Below are positions 31,067 through 37,134 of a stretch of DNA of 37,134 bases, piece after piece; position 1 is the first letter of the stretch, and each line of letters begins with the position of its first letter. Under the pieces are notes generated by a model that was not told the DNA's origin, searched no databases, and saw only the letters and a program-made list of their open reading frames with translations. Source of the DNA: a virus; the IMG/VR virus record IMGVR_UViG_3300006128_000025, positions 1-37,134 of that record, one strand, 5' to 3'. The translations under genes were made by a program, and so were the position numbers.

Positions 31067-31375
31067 TTACGATCCTTCTGCAAATGAATAACCGAGGTCT
31101 TTAAGCCTGCGTGTTACGTCCATAGGTTCCCAGTTAAGGATTTCAGCTATTTGGTCTATGTTTGCATCACGTGCTTCATAATGTTTTTTAATAAAACCAT
31201 CGATTTGATTATCTACACCTTTAACAGTACTTAAATCTTCAGTATCAATTTCTTCATAAAGTTCATCAAGACTTTTTTGTTTAGCAATAATTCCGTGTAC
31301 AGGTACTTTTTCTTCTGTAAGTGGAACCATTATGCCTGCATCTGTTGATGCTGGTGTTGCCGGTTTGCTTGCCAT
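31067..31375 (-). CDS. Hypothetical head-region protein, 102 aa
   Basis: AAGGAG site before the ATG. Disordered N-terminus, acidic helix (LDELYEEIDTEDLSTV), then a C-terminal winged-helix-like element (NIDQIAEILNWEPMDVTRRL then KDLGY). It is the gene after the capsid, separated from it by a terminator hairpin, so it should be made in lower amounts. Confidence 0.6.
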   Translation of the reverse strand: MASKPATPASTDAGIMVPLTEEKVPVHGIIAKQKSLDELYEEIDTEDLSTVKGVDNQIDGFIKKHYEARDANIDQIAEILNWEPMDVTRRLKDLGYSFAEGS

Positions 31376-31390
31376 TATTTTCTCCTTATT

Positions 31391-31430
31391 TAATTAAAAG
31401 AAGGTAGAAGCGATAAAACTCCTACCTCCT
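31391..31430 (-). terminator. Terminator downstream of the capsid gene
   Basis: 12-bp stem on the minus strand (31419-31430 pairs with 31399-31410, two G-U pairs), 8-base loop, then TTTAATTAAAT. Ends strong capsid transcription just before the ribosome site of the 102-aa gene. No promoter lies between. Confidence 0.7.
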
Positions 31431-31452
31431 ATGACTTTATTCTGTTTATCTA

Positions 31453-32397
31453 TTAAGAAATAGATGCACCAGATATAACGTCGATGACCCATGATGAGTT
31501 CAAAGTCTTTGCAGCGAACTGACCAGCCCATGAAATGGTGTGGTATCGTTCTGCAGCATTGGCTGAATCTGCACCTGTGACAATGTAGAGCTTTGGAGCG
31601 TCTAATTGATTGTCGTATACACCAAATGCTTCTCGTCCGTGGATGAAGTTGTGGTATTGAGTTGTAGGAGTAGCAGTTTGAGTAGTAGTCTGACCTTGGT
31701 TAGATACTAGGAAACGTACACCATACAAAGCACCAATTTCACCAGCGTAAAGAGCTTGTACATTTGAGTATGCTGCTGCGTTCTGCCAAGTACTTGTAAG
31801 GATTAGGTCGTATTCTGACTGAGGTTGAATCTTACCGATCCAGCCAAAAGTACCATCATACATTAAAGCCTTATTTTCTTTGAGAGTTGCAACGGCTTGA
31901 GCAATATATTGAGCTTGCATCGTAGCATTGGTGTTAGCAGTAGAAGTTGGGATTGTAAGAGCAGTATTACCTGCATACAATGCGTTTCTTACTAGTGCGT
32001 CTAAAGTTTCACCCATGTTCTGAGCAACAACGTCAATTTTTTCTTTGTCGCGGTCATCAATGTCTACAGTACCCAAGAGTCGAGTAACTTGAATTGAGTT
32101 ACCATATTCCTGAAGAGTAACAGTAACCTGAGTATCAGTTAGAGTAACTAATGTTGGGTTTGTTCCTTCAGTAAGTGGAGTTACGGCTGTAGCAAGTGGT
32201 GAGAAGCGGTTAAAGATAACTTGCTTTCCAGCGTTGCCTTCTAAAGCTCGTAACTGAGCACCTTCTTGGTGTACTAACATAGCACGTGCACGTTCTAGGA
32301 ACCTTCGTTCGTAGTAAACGGCTACTTCAGCTGATAGACCACCAGGGTTTAAACTGGAGTCATAAGCAGCGGTTGTATTCTGTGTTGTATTTGCCAT
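31453..32397 (-). CDS. Major capsid protein, N4-gp56-like family, 314 aa
   Basis: Forms the HK97-fold head shell. Family features in order: EVAVYYERRFLERARAML near the N-terminus; KQVIFNRFSPLATAVTPLTE (E-loop/P-domain start); QVTVTLQEYGNSIQVTRLL; GETLDALVRNALYAGN in the spine helix region. The C-terminus has the usual aromatic AERYHTISWAGQFAAK. The length suits the family. Scaffold upstream and terminator downstream fit a head operon. Confidence 0.85.
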   Translation of the reverse strand: MANTTQNTTAAYDSSLNPGGLSAEVAVYYERRFLERARAMLVHQEGAQLRALEGNAGKQVIFNRFSPLATAVTPLTEGTNPTLVTLTDTQVTVTLQEYGNSIQVTRLLGTVDIDDRDKEKIDVVAQNMGETLDALVRNALYAGNTALTIPTSTANTNATMQAQYIAQAVATLKENKALMYDGTFGWIGKIQPQSEYDLILTSTWQNAAAYSNVQALYAGEIGALYGVRFLVSNQGQTTTQTATPTTQYHNFIHGREAFGVYDNQLDAPKLYIVTGADSANAAERYHTISWAGQFAAKTLNSSWVIDVISGASIS

Positions 32398-32417
32398 TGA
32401 ATTTTATGCCTTTGTTT

Positions 32418-33233
32418 TTAACGACGATTCATTACGAACCAGTCCTCCATCTCTTTGGAACTCATTTCGTTAAACGATTTCTGTATTTTTACAGTAGCGT
32501 TTGGACGATTAGCAGATTTCCCTTTTGATGCTGATTCTGAATTTGTCGCTCCTTGCGGATTTGTATTTGATAACGAGTCCAATACCCGAGTTAAAGGCTG
32601 TAGGAATTTCGTAAAGCTATATGTAGGGTCTTTGGCATATATGTCACCGTAAGATTCGGTAATTTCATGAACCAAGTCTTCATCATAATCATCGCTATTT
32701 GGATTAAGGACTGAATATTTGGTTTCAGCTTTTTCAATTTCTTGAGCCCGTTTCTCAGATGCTTGTTGTCGAGTTAAGTTAGATTCCAAAACCTTTGCGG
32801 TTGTTTGCATTTTCAGGTCTACTATTTGACTAGCGGCGTTGATTATATCCTGCTTAATTTGGTCAGGAGTAATCTCGCTCATCTGTGAATAGTCAGGCAA
32901 CTGAACACTTGATGGACTAACTTGGTTGTTAGACAAGACATCGGATAATGAACTGGGTTGCTGTAAAGCACTTTCTAGTTCCCTAATCTTAGTTGTTAAT
33001 TCGCTAATTCGCCTCTCTGCACGAGAAGGTCGTTGTCGAGCCCCATCACTACTATTTGCACCGTTACTCTCATCACTAGAGTCGGAATTACCATTATCCT
33101 GATCAATACCGCTATCGACATTGGCGTTAGATCGTTGTAGTGCTTCGGCACCTGCGTTCGAGTTTACATCTGATGACGAATCTGATGTTCCACCTGCAGT
33201 GGTGGTGTTTTGCGTCATTTGTGAATCAGCCAT
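32418..33233 (-). CDS. Scaffolding protein, 271 aa
   Basis: ATG 33233 has AAGGAG five bases upstream; the GTG 33254 reading would start inside that site. Residues 1-70 are disordered and Ser/Asn/Asp-rich. A coiled coil follows near 72-90 (AERRISELTTKIRELESALQ), then a second helix with VLESNLTRQQASEKRAQEI, and a C-terminal basic segment (KGKSANRPNATVKIQ) followed by a short helix expected to touch the capsid. Composition and place directly before the capsid support the role. Confidence 0.8.
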   Translation of the reverse strand: MADSQMTQNTTTAGGTSDSSSDVNSNAGAEALQRSNANVDSGIDQDNGNSDSSDESNGANSSDGARQRPSRAERRISELTTKIRELESALQQPSSLSDVLSNNQVSPSSVQLPDYSQMSEITPDQIKQDIINAASQIVDLKMQTTAKVLESNLTRQQASEKRAQEIEKAETKYSVLNPNSDDYDEDLVHEITESYGDIYAKDPTYSFTKFLQPLTRVLDSLSNTNPQGATNSESASKGKSANRPNATVKIQKSFNEMSSKEMEDWFVMNRR

Positions 33234-33276
33234 GGCTGCTCCTTTCTTACACACTTGTTAAGGCTCGTGCGTCGCC

Positions 33277-33294
33277 TGGGGGTGATGTCCCCCA
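33277..33294 (-). promoter_or_regulatory. GC-rich hairpin upstream of the scaffold gene
   Basis: TGGGGG/CCCCCA with a 6-base loop, in otherwise AT-rich DNA. No T-run on either side. Lies about 45 bases before the scaffold start; could stabilise or process the scaffold-capsid mRNA. Confidence 0.55.
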
Positions 33295-33336
33295 ACGCCT
33301 GCTCATCTATTTGGGACGAACAGGAGTTGAAGGGCA

Positions 33337-33588
33337 TTACCTATCTTTTACAATAGGATCTCCGTTCTGCTTAACACCAACAAGCATCTTATCCATCCCG
33401 ACAAAAGCAAGCGTATGCTGGTGGTCGCAGCTTCTACATATAAGATATGGCCCTTGTTGGATTGGCGAATGATAAACACCGGAAGCACTTTTCTCAGATA
33501 GTTGTTTATTGATTTTGGTAAAGTCAGGGAATTGTACAGGTTGAGCATTTAGTATTTCCTCCTTAAATTCCTTGTTGTCGTTTTCCAT
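33337..33588 (-). CDS. Hypothetical protein with C-x2-C, 83 aa
   Basis: Charged N-terminal helix (NDNKEFKEEILNAQP), then GPYLICRSCDHQHTLAFVG with two Cys and two His in a zinc-finger-like cluster. Overlaps the upstream gene by 26 nt. Another frame of the same region is open but lacks support. No family recognised. Confidence 0.6.
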   Translation of the reverse strand: MENDNKEFKEEILNAQPVQFPDFTKINKQLSEKSASGVYHSPIQQGPYLICRSCDHQHTLAFVGMDKMLVGVKQNGDPIVKDR

Positions 33589-33940
33589 TCTTAATCTTCT
33601 CCTCTACTTGAGCGACTGCTGTTTCTACGGTTAAGATAATCTTTTCTAGCTCATCAGCTATTGCATTAGTAGTGATAGTAAGACGGCCAATTTCTTCAAG
33701 TGATTTGTTAGGTATTGCAGCCTGTAATGGTTTGCCAGAACGGTATGAATTAATGGTTGCTTCAAAGTCTTTTTTAATTAATTCCCATCCTGCGTGTGAA
33801 GCAAGTGAAGCATAGGTATTAATTATTTCTTCTTCTTGTGCAACAAAATTATCATCTTCTTCAATATGTGGTTCTTGGTATAGGGCTTCATCAAAATTAA
33901 CTTTCATGTTACCCCGTATTGCTGATTGTCCTCGATTCAT
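33563..33940 (-). CDS. Hypothetical helical protein, 125 aa
   Basis: Acidic N-terminus (EPHIEEDDNFVAQEEEI), then helices including EEIGRLTITTNAIADELEKI and VETAVAQVEEKI, probably a C-terminal coiled coil. Four-base overlap with the portal end. Perhaps a portal or scaffold partner; unknown. Confidence 0.6.
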   Translation of the reverse strand: MNRGQSAIRGNMKVNFDEALYQEPHIEEDDNFVAQEEEIINTYASLASHAGWELIKKDFEATINSYRSGKPLQAAIPNKSLEEIGRLTITTNAIADELEKIILTVETAVAQVEEKIKNGKRQQGI

Positions 33941-36144
33941 AGCTGACTATTCCTTATCTTTGCCATTGCTTGTGCTATTTCTGGATCACCAATGCTCATA
34001 GGGCCTTGTGGCTGACCCATAGGTTGTCCCTGAGCCATAGGTTGTCCCTGAGCCATTTGTGGGGGCATAGGAGCAGCGTTTGGTGCTGGAGCTGGTACTT
34101 GACCCATTTGCGGTTGTACTGGCTGTTGTGGAGCTTGCATTCCGTTCTTAGCGTTTTGTAATGCAATCTTAGATTGTGTTTCCATTTGCATCTTAGCTTG
34201 TTGGTATTGCAAAAAGTCGTTTGGATCTATGTTAATGCCGGCTTGTTGAGCCATTTGTGCTGCACCAGATGGTGGTAAGTCTTTAATATTAATGTTTTCA
34301 CGTAGACTTTCTTGTGGTCCTTGCTGTTGTCCTTGTTGTCCGGGCATTCCGGGCTGTCCGGGTTGTTGTTGAGGTAGTGGTTTAAGCAAAAGTTTAGTAT
34401 CTCTTATACCACCAGTCATAAATAGTTCTTTGTAGTACTCGCCATAATCAAACATTAGTCCAGCTTGTTGTAATTGTGCGTCCATAATGCCAGGATTTGC
34501 CATTAATGTGTTGTGAATCTCAAGCAGTTGGGCGTGTTTTTCGTCCATATTTTGTTTGTAAGTAGATTTAGCTTTAATTTTGTAGACATAGCCCTTTTCG
34601 TTCTTAATTCGGCTAGGTTTAATAGTAATTTTGGCACTTTTACCATTCTTAGAGAGCTTAATTGCGTCCTGAATGTCGGGATACGTGGCTGCAATCTGGC
34701 CAATTTCTTCGTTAAACATAAATATTTCAATAGGATTGTCGTGTTCTATATTGTTTACAAGGTCAATCATGCCGTTAAACAGCTCTTCGATAGCTTTGTC
34801 CATAAAATTGGTGTCTATTTCATCACGTGTGGATTGACTAGCATTCTGAGCTTGAATAGCTTGTGGAGTTTTACCTTGTGTTGGTGTGTTAGATTCAGCA
34901 CTAGCTCGTGTAGTAGTTTGACCTGTAATGTTACTCATTATGCCTTGAAGCATTTGGAATGTAAGGTTGTTGTTGCCGTCTACATCTGGGAATTGGTGGT
35001 GACTAATGTCGTTAGGGTTAGATACAAGCCATTTAGCACCCGGTTGGAAGCGTACAGATGGCATTACAACATTACCGTTAAGTACTTTAATTGGTGGGTA
35101 AGTTCTAAGCTTTATACCATCTACAAGAAGGTTTGTAACAGTATCAATAGCGTACTGAGCGTATCGTCCTTTTTCCATGTCACCAAGTCCAATAACTGAA
35201 TCAAGTGTTGGCATAGCGTATTTAAGAACAATAGGAATCTTGCCGTTTTTGTGTGGGTTAGGTATGTTACGGATTACGATGTTACCAAAGTCAGGTAGAA
35301 AGTCTATCCAACGTCCATCTTCACCAGCTTCGTATTTAGTAACTACTTCAATTTCACCAGTATCGGTAAAAACAGTTCGCCTTCGGAATGTCCACATTGG
35401 GTTGTGTCGCAAGTAATCATCATAGCTAGTTGGTCGTGTCTTACCTTGTTTAGTTCGTTCTAGCACTTGAGCTATGGCGTCAAGGTCGTAATCATTAACT
35501 TCATTTTCTACAAGATCTTCAAGGTAATCTCGACTAATGTAATTAGACACAAACGCAAAATCACAGTTGTGCATAGAGTATCGTCCCTGTTGTGGAAAGA
35601 AGTTTCTAATAGGCACTAACCAGCAATCTGGTCCGGTGTAATTTTGAGTGTATGTCCAGTCGTAGCACATTGGCATCGTACCGTAAACATTTGAATACAT
35701 ATCCCATAGGAATAGTTTAGTTTCTAAATCATATTGGTATGTTGCATTTGGATAGATCCACTTGTGTAAAAGCAGGTCCATTAATTGCCCTTTACCTTGG
35801 TCTTGTAACCCATAGGATTGAACTGTACCGTGTGGCAAATTGGCCATTACACGCCCAGCACGTTCTATAACAATGGTAGATAAGCTACCTTCACTAAGTC
35901 TAATTTTAGAGTTATCAGGGGTTCTGCCTTGGACAAATAGTAAATCTTCGTATTCATCCCAGTCGAGGGACATGTAACGAAGTGCTTGTTGGGCTACTTG
36001 GAATTGAGATGCTAACATTCCTCGAAGTTGAGGGTCACCGCCAATAACATTGTCGGACTCTTCAAGGTTTTGCATGCGGGTGTCATAGTCGGCACCCTTG
36101 CGGTTTTTTATCTCATTGAGAAGTCTAGGTTGTTTCTTATCCAA
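33937..36144 (-). CDS. Portal protein, 735 aa
   Basis: Dodecameric ring at the head vertex for DNA entry and exit. TTG start at 36144 behind GGGAG; the next in-frame ATG would cut 22 residues or so. The body (about 60-560) has portal-type features: long helical stem and clip segments, WDEYEDLLFVQGRTP, TRASAESNTPTQGKTPQAIQ near 420-440, and a crown helix region. The C-terminal 130 residues are Gln/Pro/Met/Gly-rich, including MAQGQPMAQGQPMGQP repeats, longer than in most portals. Both SD and start codon are in a hairpin (36142-36180). Identity supported by gene order with terL, scaffold and capsid. Confidence 0.8.
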   Translation of the reverse strand: MDKKQPRLLNEIKNRKGADYDTRMQNLEESDNVIGGDPQLRGMLASQFQVAQQALRYMSLDWDEYEDLLFVQGRTPDNSKIRLSEGSLSTIVIERAGRVMANLPHGTVQSYGLQDQGKGQLMDLLLHKWIYPNATYQYDLETKLFLWDMYSNVYGTMPMCYDWTYTQNYTGPDCWLVPIRNFFPQQGRYSMHNCDFAFVSNYISRDYLEDLVENEVNDYDLDAIAQVLERTKQGKTRPTSYDDYLRHNPMWTFRRRTVFTDTGEIEVVTKYEAGEDGRWIDFLPDFGNIVIRNIPNPHKNGKIPIVLKYAMPTLDSVIGLGDMEKGRYAQYAIDTVTNLLVDGIKLRTYPPIKVLNGNVVMPSVRFQPGAKWLVSNPNDISHHQFPDVDGNNNLTFQMLQGIMSNITGQTTTRASAESNTPTQGKTPQAIQAQNASQSTRDEIDTNFMDKAIEELFNGMIDLVNNIEHDNPIEIFMFNEEIGQIAATYPDIQDAIKLSKNGKSAKITIKPSRIKNEKGYVYKIKAKSTYKQNMDEKHAQLLEIHNTLMANPGIMDAQLQQAGLMFDYGEYYKELFMTGGIRDTKLLLKPLPQQQPGQPGMPGQQGQQQGPQESLRENINIKDLPPSGAAQMAQQAGINIDPNDFLQYQQAKMQMETQSKIALQNAKNGMQAPQQPVQPQMGQVPAPAPNAAPMPPQMAQGQPMAQGQPMGQPQGPMSIGDPEIAQAMAKIRNSQL

Positions 36145-36180
36145 AGCAAAATACTCCCTTAATTAGGAGTACCTGCTTTG
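36142..36180 (-). promoter_or_regulatory. Leader hairpin masking the portal ribosome site and start codon
   Basis: CAAAGCA/TGCTTTG (36174-36180 with 36142-36148) and TACTCC/GGAGTA (36166-36171 with 36152-36157) stack around a small internal loop, with an 8-base apical loop. GGGAG lies in the upper 3' arm and the TTG codon at the base of the lower 3' arm. After the upper stem comes TTTT, so it may also terminate. Confidence 0.65.
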
Positions 36181-36202
36181 CCTAGGCTCAGTACTGGTAT
36201 GT

Positions 36203-36232
36203 ATTATAACAATTTGTTGGTGTATTCGTCAA
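36203..36232 (-). promoter_or_regulatory. Promoter of the portal gene
   Basis: On the minus strand TTGACG (36227-36232), 18-base spacer, TATAAT (36203-36208) with the TGT extension (36209-36211). The stop codon of the 103-aa gene lies inside the -10 region. Confidence 0.7.
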
Positions 36233-36515
36233 GTAAAATGTGTGATATGTGACCTTTGTTATACGTGAGTGTAAACGTACGTGCACCAGTAAAGTTATTC
36301 TTTTCGGTAGTTTCCATTTCCTGTGCAACTGACAACTTGGCTATTTCATCTGTTGGGTATTTCTTTTTAATAGACTTGCTAAGAATAATTACTTTAGGTT
36401 GGCCTTCCATGTATTTAATTTCAAGTAAGCTGTGCCCAAACTGTACTTCTTCGCCGTGGTCTATAAGTTCTTTACCAACTTCAGCCCACATTTTCCAAAA
36501 ATCATCGTGATGCAT
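36204..36515 (-). CDS. Hypothetical protein, 103 aa
   Basis: Overlaps the 67-aa gene by 14 nt. Helix (FWKMWAEVGKELIDHGEEV), strands and a Lys-rich middle (KSIKKKYPTDEIAKL), then strands ARTFTLTYNKGHISHILL. Located between terL and portal, so packaging or vertex-related. No family recognised. Confidence 0.6.
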   Translation of the reverse strand: MHHDDFWKMWAEVGKELIDHGEEVQFGHSLLEIKYMEGQPKVIILSKSIKKKYPTDEIAKLSVAQEMETTEKNNFTGARTFTLTYNKGHISHILLDEYTNKLL

Positions 36516-36705
36516 TAAATCGCCTTATTTGATCTTCCATTTCCATGTTGTTTCTAATAAGTTCGCGATAACATTGTTTAATAGCATCTACAGTTCCGGC
36601 ACAAGATCCGGCAAACGTTCCTACTTTTATTCCTACACCACCATCATTAGATACGACAACATTGTCAGCTTTAGGACAAAGTTTTTTAATATCCTCTATA
36701 GTCAT
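36502..36705 (-). CDS. Hypothetical protein, 67 aa
   Basis: GGAGGG three bases before the ATG; eight bases after the terL stop. Small alpha/beta fold (DNVVVSNDGGVGIKVGTF), then helix TVDAIKQCYRELIRNNMEM and a basic end. No family recognised. Confidence 0.6.
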   Translation of the reverse strand: MTIEDIKKLCPKADNVVVSNDGGVGIKVGTFAGSCAGTVDAIKQCYRELIRNNMEMEDQIRRFNASR

Positions 36706-36713
36706 ATACCCTC

Positions 36714-37134
36714 CTATCTATAGAATCCGTTTTTATCAAAGCCATCGACAGTTGTACCGTTGTCAGCATGGCGGTTAAATCTACTTGTTGATTGTTGATT
36801 GTATGAATCGAATCCTGAACGTGCATATTCAGGAATATCGTCATACGTTGCATTATTACTAGTTATTTGGTTTTGTTTAACAGATACTGCAAGGTAGCGA
36901 AAAGCATCAGCCCCGTTAGAACTCCAATCATGAAGTGGTTTATTATCATACACCCTCGTTTCTTCGTTATACTTTCTATGGTAATTTTTTAAGCAAGCTA
37001 TGCCTATTTCACATTTCTTTTTATCAAAATAACATCGTTGAAGTAATATTCTTGTTGCATTAATACCATCTTCAATTTTAAGTTTAGGTGCTACACGGAA
37101 ATTTATTCCGAGATTACGAGCTGTTTCTACACGA
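36714..37134 (-). CDS. terL: Terminase large subunit, C-terminal part (split by window ends)
   Basis: Continues the frame that leaves the window at position 1. Reads RVETARNLGINFRVAPKLK, then INATRILLQRCYFDKKKCE and LHDWSSNGADAFRYLAVSV, the last carrying the C-terminal catalytic Asp (ADAFRYL) of the RNase H-type nuclease that cuts the concatemer. The extra base at 37134 completes the codon broken at position 1. Stop TAG at 36714-36716. About 139 residues here. Some relatives carry a Gly-Thr-Gly-Lys-type stretch between the VRE and the R-x-E-x-A segments that is absent at this join. Confidence 0.92.
   Translation of the reverse strand, partial: RVETARNLGINFRVAPKLKIEDGINATRILLQRCYFDKKKCEIGIACLKNYHRKYNEETRVYDNKPLHDWSSNGADAFRYLAVSVKQNQITSNNATYDDIPEYARSGFDSYNQQSTSRFNRHADNGTTVDGFDKNGFYR

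Noticed and set aside
34513-35199. Plus-strand open frame of 228 codons
   Set aside because: Exactly antisense to the portal gene, low-complexity Phe/Val/Asn-rich translation typical of a mirrored frame, and no ribosome site or promoter.
1-37134. Alternative genetic code (TGA or TAG reassigned), as in some candidate-phyla phages
   Set aside because: TGA, TAG and TAA all end genes at tight ATGA/TAATG/TAGATG junctions, and long genes read cleanly with the standard code.

Overview
The window looks like one complete, circularly permuted genome of a short-tailed (podovirus-like) double-stranded DNA phage, opened inside its large terminase gene. The minus-strand terminase frame runs off position 1 after 322 codons plus two bases. 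It resumes in phase from position 37134, which supplies the missing third base, and stops at 36714. The sequence is AT-rich, genes are packed with 1-20 nt overlaps, and Shine-Dalgarno sites of the AGGAG type are common. TGA, TAA and TAG all end genes at ATGA/TAATG junctions, so the standard bacterial code applies. I see no integrase, CI-like repressor, RNA polymerase, DNA polymerase, helicase or primase. The phage is probably lytic and dependent on host replication and transcription. The host cannot be named: a CHAP endolysin with a cationic tail, an XhlA-like protein and Gram-positive-phage-type adhesion domains point to a bacterium with a single-membrane or Gram-positive-like envelope, with low confidence.

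Layout. (1) 1-2473, minus strand: a structural protein, a ribbon-helix-helix regulator with a palindromic operator, a glycosyltransferase, a zinc-finger microprotein and the first two thirds of TerL. (2) 2474-3176: a 700-base gene-free region with divergent promoters, a 15-bp tandem repeat and clustered ACTGTATA/GTATA sites; it may be a control region or an origin. (3) 3177-4955, plus strand: ten tiny genes, probably early host-interaction proteins. (4) 4952-5296, minus strand: a terminase-small-subunit-like gene, isolated and apparently leaderless. (5) 5297-5854: gene-free, with two candidate structured RNAs and a strong sigma70-type promoter. (6) 5855-11108, plus strand: the replication/recombination block with a Cas4-like nuclease, an SSB-like protein, NinG, a KGG protein, a second glycosyltransferase and many small proteins. 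(7) 11099-13911, minus strand: a MazG-like small protein, a metallophosphoesterase, a holin candidate and the CHAP endolysin. (8) 13939-21179, minus strand: the tail fibre/adhesion block, with an XhlA-like/two-TM pair and four small very basic proteins embedded in it. (9) 21285-36705, minus strand: tail hub, adaptor, two large internal-type proteins, N4-gp56-like capsid, scaffold, portal and small proteins, leading into TerL.

The genome therefore splits into a plus-strand early half of about 8 kb and a minus-strand late half of about 29 kb. They converge with a 10-bp overlap near 11.1 kb and diverge from about 2.5-3.2 kb. The main regulatory theme is a recurring extended -10 promoter (TGWTATAAT). 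On the late strand, four copies sit just upstream of a stem-loop that is either terminator-like or traps the ribosome-binding site. These promoter-plus-hairpin cassettes precede the portal, a 353-aa internal-type protein, the adaptor and a fibre gene, and may set the stoichiometry of virion proteins. Two other copies sit so close to their start codons that the mRNAs would be leaderless.
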